Source: Xanthocytophaga agilis (GTDB lineage Bacteria > Bacteroidota > Bacteroidia > Cytophagales > 172606-1). From it: a stretch of 64,000 bases of DNA. Both the position numbers and the translations under genes were made by a program. The first letter of the stretch is position 1. The number at the start of each line of letters is the position of its first letter. The stretch spans positions 62,001 through 126,000 of the forward strand of contig NZ_JASJOU010000016.1 in assembly GCF_030068605.1 (NCBI RefSeq), in the 5' to 3' direction. The notes beneath the pieces were generated by a model. It saw only the letters and a list, made by a program, of their open reading frames with translations. It was not told where the DNA came from and did not search any database. Positions 9,701 through 16,622 of this stretch are shown piece after piece.

Positions 9701-9891
9701 ACAGAAAAATTTTACTCTTTGTTCGCGAACGTAATGAAGACGAATATGGTAACACCATGGGATATGTATTTCTGGGTGCAAGCAAGTTAGAAAACCATTC
9801 AGGCTCTAAACCGATGAATATCACCTGGCAACTTCAGGAACCTATGCCAGCTTATTTATGGAAAGATTCAGCTAAGATGGCTGTTGGGTGA
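6745..9891 (+). CDS. PLD nuclease-SF2 helicase-DUF3427 protein, SauUSI-like type IV restriction enzyme
   Basis: A large 1048-residue protein with the SauUSI order of domains. A PLD-type nuclease comes first (about residues 130-290: H225 and K227 in HAK, GSSN at 243-246, E257). A superfamily II helicase follows: Walker A ATGTGKT at 350-356, DEVHH at 444-448, TATPER near 470, and motif VI QLGRGLR at 646-652. The C-terminus is DUF3427 (about 890-1040, with YHDFAISETLFHWQSQ and PMNITW). SauUSI of Staphylococcus aureus is an ATP-dependent enzyme that cuts cytosine-modified DNA; the DUF3427 end reads the modification. By analogy this gene should restrict modified foreign DNA; specificity is unknown. 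All catalytic motifs look intact. Confidence 0.88.
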   Translation: MQSLPEGIYEQLITKLLLSRLEELSFQNFYIHQASIDKADAARILSHYLSSVIQAGLRLYTGDDSLEKQIELSNKIIQLIRDHLQDDDFTQDLIEAEGKILMAIFSKLDASFTDFKHHLKEITPYTRLTQSELFTGSNAGISLESEIKKEILSADTIYFLVSFIKWSGINILQQQLKSFTESGKHLRVITTSYMGASDQKAIEFLASLPNTEVKISYNTDNERLHAKAYLFLRNTGFHTGYIGSSNFSRSALTSGLEWNLKITTHEVSHIIDKFQKTFETYWQDNEFEPYVPGRDAEKLTKALKQQRNSDRSDPTTYFTISPLPYQSEILEKLQAERMLHHRFRNLVVAATGTGKTVISSFDYKQFCQQYPNAKLLFIAHRKEILQQALATFRGVLRNHNFGDLWVDGVEPSSYTHVFASVQTLINRLATLPLSAEYYDFIIIDEVHHITASSYRPVLAHFSPKILLGLTATPERMDGENILADFDHTIAAEIRLPEALNRKLLCPFQYFGITDTIDLSRAEWKNGKYVPSELTRLYTANDRRVGDILTHLDKYLRDPHDVRAIGFCVTQDHAQYMAEKFTLKGFKADYLVSSRNQLRDELRIKLRNKEINYLFVVDIFNEGVDIPEIDTVLFLRPTESLTVFLQQLGRGLRLAEGKECLTVLDFVGNARPEYDFENKFRALVGKTTTSIQKELEDDFPHLPLGCSIVLERKAKEYILNNIRQATQLNTKQLLLKLQNFRHQSNLPLTLRNFCEFYHIALPQLYKRGSWKRLCADAGIIPDFPTTHEVEITRAISKKWLSCQSTSYFEFILKLARAHFAVPLETLSEVERQMCVMLHYDVWQERGGFASLEESIQAIGHNPILTKEIIEVLEWKVDKVDFLEKELFLPYTQPLKIHSRYTREQILAGFGFSTFEKKSSNREGVALHKEKNTELLFVTLQKSEENFSPTTLYHDFAISETLFHWQSQNTTSPTSSKGQSYIKHKEQDRKILLFVRERNEDEYGNTMGYVFLGASKLENHSGSKPMNITWQLQEPMPAYLWKDSAKMAVG

Positions 9892-9940
9892 GGTTAGTTA
9901 ATATCATTTATTCCAATAGTTATAGTTTAGCTAACTCACC

Positions 9941-11068
9941 CTATTTCTTACTACAGAGTATATTTATCTCTTCTAACAATTTTTCCCATTGGTCTGCCAA
10001 TAGACTATCTACATAGACACCAAAATTTTCTATTTCATTCTGTTCAATTTCTGTATACATTTTTTCACCAATGTGAATCCATGCCTTGCTCTGCCGTTTA
10101 TTTTTGATGTCTATCTGATTTGCATATTTTGCTTCCAATGCTACAATATCTTCAATAGAAAGCCTTTTCCAAGCCTCCATTGTATCTTCTACTATCCATA
10201 AAGCAAACTTAAATTGATGCTTGTCGAATAACTCATCGAAATATAGGTATCCACGAAAATTAGAGTTTTTGCTGTATTGCAAACTTACATAACCATCATA
10301 AGATCGTTGCCACTCCCATCCCGATTTATCTAAATGAAGGGAAATACTCTCTGCAAGAAAACCTAATGCCTCAATTTGTAATTGACATAATTCATTAATC
10401 TTTGAAGCATGCTGCATATAAAATTTTAAGTCTGCATTCATGCCTTCTGTGCTCTCTCCCATAGATTCTAGATTTAGTATGAAGTCTCGTAAAAACATTA
10501 GGTATTTATCACCTGCCTTTTGCCAGTAGTTTCCCAATCCGGCATTAATTTTCTTTAACCATTCACTGTGCGTAATATTTACAAAGTGTGTGTGATTTGT
10601 TTCTAAAGGATATAATGATAATACTACACCTCTTTTATTCTCATCAGAAACCTTTATACTTGAATAGTAATCTTCCAGATCATTATTTAGTGCAGCATAA
10701 ATTTTGTTTTCAATGATGACCGCCTTTCTGTAAGAATCTTTAGTATCCCTTTCTGCAATAAGCAAATCAATAGAGCCTCGTCCGGTAAAATGTTCACGAA
10801 TTATTGTAAAACTATCTGCTTCCCAGAGTAAATCATTAGTTTTATTACTCTTTGAATTAATTAATTCTGTAAGGCTATCCAGAAACAATGTTCCAAAACC
10901 ATGCTCCTTCTGAGGGTCTAAAAAGAACGCATACCAATTGCTACATATATCTTCATAATGAGCATTACCTGATATATCAAATAACGTTAGAGGCTTCTCT
11001 GGCTTCTTTTCAAGAGTATAGCTAAGCACCTCAGCATAGTATTTTTCAGATTCTTCTATTGTTCTCAT
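9941..11068 (-). CDS. PD-(D/E)XK nuclease superfamily protein (PDDEXK_4-like)
   Basis: About 375 residues from the ATG at 11068 (a GTG six codons upstream is the alternative). The nuclease core is visible: GSIDLLI with D101, then AVIIENKIYA with E120 and K122. The N-terminal NWYAFFLDPQKEHGFG and the later helical half fit the PDDEXK_4 group, whose members are often found near restriction and other defence genes. It converges on the PLD-helicase operon with only about 50 bases between stops, so it is part of the same island but transcribed separately. Substrate is unknown. Confidence 0.8.
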   Translation of the reverse strand: MRTIEESEKYYAEVLSYTLEKKPEKPLTLFDISGNAHYEDICSNWYAFFLDPQKEHGFGTLFLDSLTELINSKSNKTNDLLWEADSFTIIREHFTGRGSIDLLIAERDTKDSYRKAVIIENKIYAALNNDLEDYYSSIKVSDENKRGVVLSLYPLETNHTHFVNITHSEWLKKINAGLGNYWQKAGDKYLMFLRDFILNLESMGESTEGMNADLKFYMQHASKINELCQLQIEALGFLAESISLHLDKSGWEWQRSYDGYVSLQYSKNSNFRGYLYFDELFDKHQFKFALWIVEDTMEAWKRLSIEDIVALEAKYANQIDIKNKRQSKAWIHIGEKMYTEIEQNEIENFGVYVDSLLADQWEKLLEEINILCSKK

Positions 11069-11374
11069 ACAGTCATGCAATATCACAGATAAAGTGAAAA
11101 ATGAAACAGGAAAAACACCCTTTTTTCTAGAGTCTTTTTTCTTATTTCTATATCATCAATTGCCATCTTTTCACTTCATATGATTTACTAATCTATTACC
11201 TCTCCTTCATACAAAAAAAACCTCGGCCCCCACACTTACTACCTCCTATTTTATTTATCCAAAAGCTACACCCATAAGTACAATACCACTGAACTAAAAC
11301 GAACTAATCATAAGCAAACTGTGCCTTTTGACCGTTGTTATACTGATCAAAACTACGGTCAGTTTCGTGTATAT

Positions 11375-11485
11375 AGAATGCCGATATTTGTAAAGTCAAT
11401 CAGCCAGAACCCCAGCTTTTCGCGACAAGCTTGCCACGCCCTGGGAGTGGATCGGGGAAAAATCTGAGTCTGATGACGGCATTCT
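11375..11485 (+). promoter_or_regulatory. Structured leader upstream of the lysis-like cassette
   Basis: An exact 9-bp inverted repeat (AGAATGCCG at 11375-11383, CGGCATTCT at 11477-11485) encloses about 93 bases that can fold further (CCCAG with CTGGG inside). It ends 34 bases before the ATG at 11520. Just upstream another inverted pair (GACCG/CGGTC, about 11330-11360) occurs. The rest of the 11087-11519 gap shows only AT-rich sequence. The structure could be a 5' UTR regulator, but no known riboswitch class is recognised. Confidence 0.4.
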
Positions 11486-11519
11486 CTATCTATAACCCCT
11501 TACACAAACTGATTTATTT

Positions 11520-11939
11520 ATGGCACTATCTATAGCCCTATTGACCTCAAGAACCGACTGTGACAAGGTTCTTACCAAGTTAAGTGACATCAAAGAAAAC
11601 CTGGAGTTTCGGCAAATCTCCCTGACCCGTAGCAAAGACAATGCAGCCGAGCGGGCGTCAGACATCGATGCCGATCTGGCAGCCGCGGAAGCCGAAGTGG
11701 AATCGCTGATTGCGATCATTGCAGCCCTTCCCGAAAGTGCCACCAAAACTGAGATGGAAAACCGTAAAGTGCGCGCCGACTATCGGTTGTTTACATTGCA
11801 GCAACGCAAAGCCCAGTTTGGTACTACTGCTGTGATCCTATACGAGTCTGAGCTGGACGAAATCGAACAACGGTTGTCGGTAGTAGATGGCTCTATGTTG
11901 GAGGTAACCACTCACAAAGCTACCCTGCCTGCTACCTAA
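11520..11939 (+). CDS. Coiled-coil protein, 139 aa, phage-cassette-like
   Basis: An all-helical, Ala/Glu-rich protein with predicted coiled coils (about residues 20-65 and 70-125), no signal peptide and no membrane segment. Its base composition is clearly more GC-rich than that of the preceding defence genes. It opens a same-strand series leading to a holin-like protein and an amidase, and is followed by a strong terminator. Probably phage-derived; role not recognised. Confidence 0.55.
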   Translation: MALSIALLTSRTDCDKVLTKLSDIKENLEFRQISLTRSKDNAAERASDIDADLAAAEAEVESLIAIIAALPESATKTEMENRKVRADYRLFTLQQRKAQFGTTAVILYESELDEIEQRLSVVDGSMLEVTTHKATLPAT

Positions 11940-11962
11940 TCCGGTACAGGTAAGTAGCCCAC

Positions 11963-11998
11963 GAAGCAGTAGCACCACAGTCTACTGCTTCTTTTTTA
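11963..11998 (+). terminator. Rho-independent terminator
   Basis: A perfect 10-bp stem (GAAGCAGTAG at 11963-11972 with CTACTGCTTC at 11982-11991) is followed by a T-run at 11992-11997. It ends the coiled-coil gene and separates it from the next small gene. Confidence 0.88.
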
Positions 11999-12030
11999 TC
12001 GGATTTGTTTCACTATACGCTTTATTCTTT

Positions 12031-12285
12031 ATGAAAACCCTGATTCTGGTATCGGCCTTGTGTTTTGTGACGGGTGTGGCTCTGGGTGTGTTTACAGAAC
12101 ATCGCCTGAACCCAACGGAAGTATATGCCTGTGAGGTAATTGATTACAACCAGATCGAGGCAATTGTGGCTAAACACGCAGTTGCCCGTCAGATACAACC
12201 ACTGGATGTAGAGAAGATCAAGCACGTCCGTCAGTTTACGTATGCCCCCGTGTTTTGTGTGAAGGATACATGTAACGGTCGGTAA
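12031..12285 (+). CDS. Small membrane-anchored protein, 84 aa
   Basis: The N-terminus has a hydrophobic helix (residues 3-21, LILVSALCFVTGVALGVF), followed by a short soluble part with three Cys (C34, C76 and C80). The size and topology resemble the small anchored proteins (spanin-like) found in phage lysis cassettes, and a holin-like gene and an amidase follow. That role is inferred from position only. No lipobox was found. Confidence 0.5.
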   Translation: MKTLILVSALCFVTGVALGVFTEHRLNPTEVYACEVIDYNQIEAIVAKHAVARQIQPLDVEKIKHVRQFTYAPVFCVKDTCNGR

Positions 12286-12330
12286 ATTACCCTGATTGGC
12301 GCAGACGATGTTTGGTATAATCCGAACCAA

Positions 12331-12650
12331 TGTAGGGGCGCACCTGTGTGTGCGCCTGGTTTCCCACAGACCGCGTTTGTAACAATCCGAGCCATGTAGG
12401 GGCGGGGCTCGCCCCCGCCCGGTTTCCGAACGCGAATGATTACGTTTAGGAAACAACCATATTGGATGATACCATACATTGTTTGTATCGAACATGGGCA
12501 CCCGCAAGGGGATGCCCCTACAGGGTGTCGGACTAATCCGAACATTCGTTGCGACGATCCGGGCGAACATGCGGGTTCGCCCCTACATCGGTCCGGATTG
12601 TTTCATGCCGAGTTTGCGCCTACCAGGGCGATCTGCCAATCGCCCCTACA
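12331..12650. repeat. Array of five GC-rich TGTAGGGGC hairpin repeats
   Basis: Five units share TGTAGGGGC or its complement. Two point forward (12331-12356, 12395-12420) and three in reverse (12496-12522, 12561-12587, 12626-12650). Each is a hairpin with its own stem: GGCGCAC/GTGCGCC, GGGCGGGG/CCCCGCCC, GGGCA/TGCCC, GGGCGAAC/GTTCGCCC and GGGCGAT/ATCGCCC. Stem bases differ but pairing is kept. Flanks such as AATCCGA recur in inverted orientation. The array fills the gap between two small cassette genes; the open frames across it on both strands are a by-product of the GC-rich repeats. Confidence 0.85.
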
Positions 12651-12681
12651 GTTCTCATTCATTATATAACCACAACATCAC

Positions 12682-12867
12682 ATGGCAAAATCAATATATG
12701 ACTATATCCAGTTTGTGCTAAACAACTGGAAAACCTCAACCCTGGGTTTGTTTACGTTCTCTGGATACATACTCTGGTTGGTGAATCGGATAGACACACA
12801 GTCGTTCGTTTCGCTGCTGGCCTTTATTTCAACGGTTGGCTTCTTTTCAATGCGTGACCCTAAATAA
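12682..12867 (+). CDS. Holin-like small membrane protein, 61 aa
   Basis: A 61-residue protein with two hydrophobic segments (about residues 17-34 and 40-55) separated by a short polar turn and ending in MRDPK. The size and topology fit a phage holin, which makes holes in the inner membrane so that an endolysin can reach the peptidoglycan. The amidase gene downstream supports this. There is no sequence-specific holin motif, so the call rests on topology and context. Confidence 0.55.
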   Translation: MAKSIYDYIQFVLNNWKTSTLGLFTFSGYILWLVNRIDTQSFVSLLAFISTVGFFSMRDPK

Positions 12868-12912
12868 TTCATATCGTCAATACTCTAAACATTCTATACA
12901 CACCTTATTCCT

Positions 12913-13203
12913 ATGACTATCACATCTGTTTCTGATCTATCAATTTCTGACGAGAGCCTGATTATTGAAAACCTCTGTCTGACTCTTACCAATGAGCAAC
13001 TGGCTTTTGAGAAAAAACTACTCGAAAACGAAAACCTGCGCCTTCAGCATCTGCTTAGTGACAAAGAACTGGAGATGGAAATGCTCAGAGAGCAAATCGA
13101 TGAACTGGATGGTGAAAACCAGGACCTGCATATGGAAGTCACCGAACTGCAGGAAGAAATCGCCGATCTGACGGAAACGGTAAACGACATGCTGGAAGGC
13201 TAA
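12913..13203 (+). CDS. Acidic coiled-coil protein, 96 aa
   Basis: Nearly the whole protein (about residues 15-94) is a strong leucine/glutamate heptad coiled coil, very acidic, without signal or membrane segment. It lies between the holin-like gene and the amidase on the same strand. It may form a rod or scaffold, but no family is recognised. Confidence 0.55.
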   Translation: MTITSVSDLSISDESLIIENLCLTLTNEQLAFEKKLLENENLRLQHLLSDKELEMEMLREQIDELDGENQDLHMEVTELQEEIADLTETVNDMLEG

Positions 13204-13210
13204 TCACACA

Positions 13211-13357
13211 CCGGATCATACGTCTATCAAAAATAGTATGATCCGGCTTATCATTTCACTCCCCGTCGTTGGTGTTATTCACCAACGACATCTTTCCCCC
13301 GTTTATCTTGTTTGAACCACGGGTTTTTCCGTCGTTGTGCGTTTTCACCAACGATCT
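13211..13357 (+). promoter_or_regulatory. Cluster of hairpins in the amidase leader
   Basis: Three stem-loops lie in tandem between the coiled-coil gene and the amidase. The first has a perfect 11-bp stem (CCGGATCATAC at 13211, GTATGATCCGG to 13246). The second has a perfect 10-bp stem (GTCGTTGGTG at 13265, CACCAACGAC to 13289). The third, about 13331-13356, is an imperfect copy of the second. None has a T-run, so they are not classical terminators; they could control mRNA stability or bind a protein. Confidence 0.5.
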
Positions 13358-13437
13358 GTTTCCCATCCTTTAGATTGGTAAAAACACACATCCGGAAAGA
13401 TTACAATGTCCTATATTCTCTATTTATCTCTACCCCT

Positions 13438-13959
13438 ATGAAATTCCAATACCTGATTATACACTGCACCGCCACCCCAGCCGGACGCTGGATCTCGGCT
13501 GATGATGTCAAACGCTGGCACACCAAACCCAAACCCTACGGCAACGGTTGGAAGCAAGTCGGCTACTCGGATCTGATCCTGCTTGATGGCTCCCGTCACC
13601 AGTTTGTCAAACATAATAATGACCAGATCATTGACACCTTCGAGATTACAAATGGTGTGGCTGGCATTAACGCTATCTCCAGACAGCTGTGTTATGTAGG
13701 CGGTCTGGACTCTTCCCATAAAATGCCACTGGACAGTCGCACCCCTCAGCAGATTTCGTGTATGCTGGATATTATCGGCGAGGTGTTGGGTTATGCACCC
13801 AATATCAAAATTGCCGGACATAACCAGTTTGACAACAAAGGCTGTCCGTCTTTCTTTGTCCCAACCTGGCTCAGGCAGTTAGGCATTCCGGAACATAACA
13901 TTGAGTGGCGTGATCCCTTTGGCTATGAACGGTATTTCAGACAAGTATGGAAACAGTAA
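13438..13959 (+). CDS. N-acetylmuramoyl-L-alanine amidase, T7-lysozyme type (endolysin-like)
   Basis: A 173-residue Amidase_2 enzyme that cuts the bond between N-acetylmuramic acid and L-alanine in peptidoglycan. The Zn ligands are H9 (IIHCTAT), H128 (AGHNQF) and C136 (NKGCPSF); Y43 (VGYS) and K134 match the catalytic Tyr and Lys of T7 lysozyme. No signal peptide, so export would need the holin-like protein. The ATG at 13438 starts directly at the domain; the open frame upstream overlaps leader hairpins and is not counted. The final 80 bases are duplicated at 16431-16518. There are no phage structural genes nearby. Confidence 0.85.
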   Translation: MKFQYLIIHCTATPAGRWISADDVKRWHTKPKPYGNGWKQVGYSDLILLDGSRHQFVKHNNDQIIDTFEITNGVAGINAISRQLCYVGGLDSSHKMPLDSRTPQQISCMLDIIGEVLGYAPNIKIAGHNQFDNKGCPSFFVPTWLRQLGIPEHNIEWRDPFGYERYFRQVWKQ

Positions 13960-13964
13960 TAATT

Positions 13965-14000
13965 AAGAGTTGATTTTGTAGAAAATCGACTCTTGTTTTA
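13965..14000 (+). terminator. Rho-independent terminator after the amidase gene
   Basis: A 13-bp stem (AAGAGTTGATTTT at 13965-13977 with AAAATCGACTCTT at 13982-13994, one G-T pair) is followed by GTTTTA. The sequence after it, up to 14245, is extremely AT-rich with no further gene apparent. Confidence 0.75.
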
Positions 14001-14245
14001 TAGAATAAATTATTCCTATACTCCCTATACAATATAAAAACAACTTACATATTCTATCTAAATAGTTACTCAAAAATTCCTACCCTAATAAAACCAGATA
14101 AAACATCATCTAAAAGTATCTTTTATATTAACTAACTGTGACTAAATCTAAAATATTATTTAATAATTACATAATATATTTATTTATAGTAAACAAACTA
14201 AAAATAACTTATTTACTGATTCACCACATATATTTTTTTAACTCT

Positions 14246-15682
14246 ATGAAATCAACTATTCTTCCAAAATTGTATTTGGTAATAGTCTGCTTTTTACTAT
14301 GCCTATCTTGTAAAAAGGATCAGATTGAAACCAAAGCTATAAGTGGACTAGATCCACTCGTTAGTGAAGCCAAAGTCTGGTTTGAAAAACACTATTCCTA
14401 CTCTGCATCTTCCGCCCGAACAAAAGAAGAAAGTACCAAAAGAGAGCCTGCGTGGGAAAAGGGGAAGTCCTACGATAACGGTTTTTTATCTACTGTTGAG
14501 GTCCCAATTGCCTTCAATGGTAAATTCTTATCTCAAGTAGGAACAACTACTCCAGGTAGTAGTGCATCTCCAGATGTTTTAGAACAAGCACCTGATGGAT
14601 TAATAAAACTGATTATTTTCAAAGACAGGTATGGAACCAACGCCTATATAGTTCGCTACATTCCTGATGAGGGATACTTAAAAACATCTGATTGTGATGT
14701 TGCTCAAGTTAATTTTCAGGATATTGTTCTTTCAAAACTTAAGTTTAGTGGACTTGTTACTTTAGAAACATGGGAAGGAAAGTTTTTTGGTGGATACTTA
14801 GTTGGAGGAGGAAGAATTGTTGCTCCAATAGAAGGTTTGTCAAATCAAAAGAGTGGACGAGAACAAGCAGGTGGTTGGACTTGCTTTGATCGATATGTAA
14901 ATTATTATCAAAAGATATGTGTTGGAAATGACTGTTCTAACTGGGTTTACTTAGATACCTACTATCAATTTACTACTTGTATTTATACAACTTCTGATTC
15001 TCAAGTCCCAACTAGCACTTATGGATTAGCTGGCGGAGGTGGCGGTGGGAGTGGTGGTGGTGGGCCGGATTATCCTGGAAGTGGACCAGTAAATACCATT
15101 TATAAAGGCTTTAAGAATTATAACAATTTTGTATATGATCCTTACAATCCAGATAAAGTATCTCCACCAGATATTATTTGCCCTAGTTCATTTAATTTTA
15201 CTCCTTATACAACACTTACCAATATATGTAGAGTCTGGGATATAAATGCAAGATTATATGAAGAAGACACACAACTAATGGTAGCTAGTTTGCAATTTGG
15301 GATTGAAATTGTTTCACCTAAAGATTTGATTGTTGATTGGAATACATACGGTTCTAAACAAAAATATTTATCGTTATGGAATTCAGGTGATATCAAACAA
15401 ACAACTGGTGTGGACGGAAAAACACACTATCTTTTTTCACTAAAAGCTCAACAGCTTATTGCTGCCGATGCGTGTGATTGGGCTGCTGCATCAGTTGATG
15501 AAAACCTATTAGCCAAAGTAGGTGGAAAAGAGGCATATAAAAATAGATTTGTAACGATTTTCTTAAGTTATATGGCCATCCATAATCCTGGTTGTACCGC
15601 TGTAAAGTTAAATGCTCCACCAACAGGCGTAGCATTTAAGAACGCTGTAATGGCATATAGTAGAGCCAATTGCCCTAATTAG
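14246..15682 (+). CDS. Surface lipoprotein of unknown function, 478 aa
   Basis: The start at 14246 gives a lipoprotein signal peptide ending at Cys22 (CFLLCLSC) followed by KKDQ, a pattern like the export signal of Bacteroidota surface lipoproteins. An upstream in-frame ATG at 14138 would add 36 AT-rich, unlikely residues. The N-terminal domain (about 25-255) is followed by a Gly/Ser/Pro-rich linker (about 262-283, with GGGGGGSGGGG) and a C-terminal domain of about 190 residues with several Cys. The family is not recognised. The DNA is much more AT-rich than the amidase cassette upstream, suggesting separate origin, and a partner gene follows after 30 bases. Confidence 0.7.
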   Translation: MKSTILPKLYLVIVCFLLCLSCKKDQIETKAISGLDPLVSEAKVWFEKHYSYSASSARTKEESTKREPAWEKGKSYDNGFLSTVEVPIAFNGKFLSQVGTTTPGSSASPDVLEQAPDGLIKLIIFKDRYGTNAYIVRYIPDEGYLKTSDCDVAQVNFQDIVLSKLKFSGLVTLETWEGKFFGGYLVGGGRIVAPIEGLSNQKSGREQAGGWTCFDRYVNYYQKICVGNDCSNWVYLDTYYQFTTCIYTTSDSQVPTSTYGLAGGGGGGSGGGGPDYPGSGPVNTIYKGFKNYNNFVYDPYNPDKVSPPDIICPSSFNFTPYTTLTNICRVWDINARLYEEDTQLMVASLQFGIEIVSPKDLIVDWNTYGSKQKYLSLWNSGDIKQTTGVDGKTHYLFSLKAQQLIAADACDWAAASVDENLLAKVGGKEAYKNRFVTIFLSYMAIHNPGCTAVKLNAPPTGVAFKNAVMAYSRANCPN

Positions 15683-15712
15683 TTTTTACCTCTTACTAAT
15701 AAACTTGTTACA

Positions 15713-16360
15713 ATGAAAATCACAGGTCATTTCATTAATGAAATAGTTACTACTCTCTATCATTTCTACCCAAGAAATATCTCTCCCTGGAGTATTAATT
15801 ATGAGACTTCTTTGGAAATTCTAAACCAAACTTTGACTTATAAAAAATACGAGGGTGAAAAACCAATCTGGGAAGATTTTTTGAAATCACTACAAGAAAT
15901 ACTTCCTCATACAAGTATTCAGGATTTTAGTTTCAGGACTAGTACATGTTCTTGTTTTAAAGCAGTCATTATATTCTGGGATATTTCCGGGAAGAACTAC
16001 ACACTAGTTCTTCATCGCAGTTGCTTGATGCCGTATCATGCATATTATATCAATGAAAAAGATCCTCTACCAAAGAATGATGCAGAAAGTCTACCTATGA
16101 CTGAACAGATGTTGGAACAACTCTATCTAAATCCTCCTCCACCTCCTAAACGTTACTGGAATGAAGCTCCTGCAATAGTAGTTTCAATGGTAGATCAAGT
16201 TTTGGAAGCATACTACAATTTTGATCGTCTTGCCAGAACTCAACTATTTCCTACAGAATTATTACATTATAGAGTATTACAAGTGGCTACTCAGCAAAGA
16301 GAAATGCACGAAGCCACTATGTTTGATCTTTTGTTTACCGATATATGGGAAGATGCTTAA
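15713..16360 (+). CDS. Hypothetical protein, 215 aa, partner of the lipoprotein
   Basis: A cytoplasmic-looking protein without signal peptide. Visible features are a Cys cluster (TSTCSCFKAV, about residue 80-89), a proline run (NPPPPPKRYW, about 138-147) and a helical C-terminus. It starts 30 bases after the lipoprotein stop and shares its AT-rich composition, so the two probably form one transcription unit; an immunity or accessory role is possible but only guessed. No family is recognised. Confidence 0.55.
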   Translation: MKITGHFINEIVTTLYHFYPRNISPWSINYETSLEILNQTLTYKKYEGEKPIWEDFLKSLQEILPHTSIQDFSFRTSTCSCFKAVIIFWDISGKNYTLVLHRSCLMPYHAYYINEKDPLPKNDAESLPMTEQMLEQLYLNPPPPPKRYWNEAPAIVVSMVDQVLEAYYNFDRLARTQLFPTELLHYRVLQVATQQREMHEATMFDLLFTDIWEDA

Positions 16361-16430
16361 CTATTGTAAAACAAGCACATATTCAGAATATGAGTATGGC
16401 TTTTCTATTGATATCTTTGCATCTCTTGGA

Positions 16431-16518
16431 TCAGGCGCTAGGCATTCCGGAACATAACATTGAGTGGCGTGATCCCTTTGGCTATGAACGCTATTTCAGA
16501 CAGAATTGGAAACGGTAA
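16431..16518 (+). pseudogene. 3' remnant of a second amidase gene copy
   Basis: These 88 bases repeat the last part of the amidase gene (13871-13959): the first 50 bases from GGCATTCCGG are identical, then about six differences. The frame encodes LGIPEHNIEWRDPFGYERYF and ends in RQNWKR and TAA, differing from the intact copy (RQVWKQ). There is no amidase domain before it. With the intact copy it forms direct repeats bracketing the AT-rich lipoprotein pair, as expected if foreign DNA entered at the amidase 3' end or replaced most of a second copy. Confidence 0.75.
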
Positions 16519-16587
16519 CGTGTATTGATTGTGATCCTCTGCCAGATCTTTTTATAAAGTGAATGCTCCCTTTCAGATTTATAAAAC

Positions 16588-16622
16588 AAAAATTCCCTGG
16601 AGGAAACCTTCAGGGAATTTCA
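16588..16622 (-). terminator. Hairpin, likely terminator for azoR
   Basis: A 14-bp stem with one mismatch (AAATTCCCTGGAGG at 16590-16603, CCTTCAGGGAATTT at 16607-16620) has a three-base loop. On the minus strand it is followed by TTTTGTTTTAT, which fits termination of azoR about 185 bases upstream. The rest of 16519-16805 shows nothing recognisable. Confidence 0.55.

Noticed and set aside
12331-12650. CRISPR array
   Set aside because: The repeats are in both orientations, spacing is irregular (about 30-100 bases), the stems vary and there are no cas genes.
12022-12669. Overlapping open frames of 77-182 codons on both strands across the GC-rich hairpins
   Set aside because: They run through the hairpin array, have no homology-like features, and mirror one another. 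They exist because the repeats are rich in GC and poor in stops.
13312-13437. Longer N-terminus for the amidase
   Set aside because: The added segment covers the leader hairpins and precedes a domain that starts directly at MKFQYLIIHC.
11520-13959. Complete prophage
   Set aside because: No terminase, portal, capsid, tail or integrase gene is present in the window.
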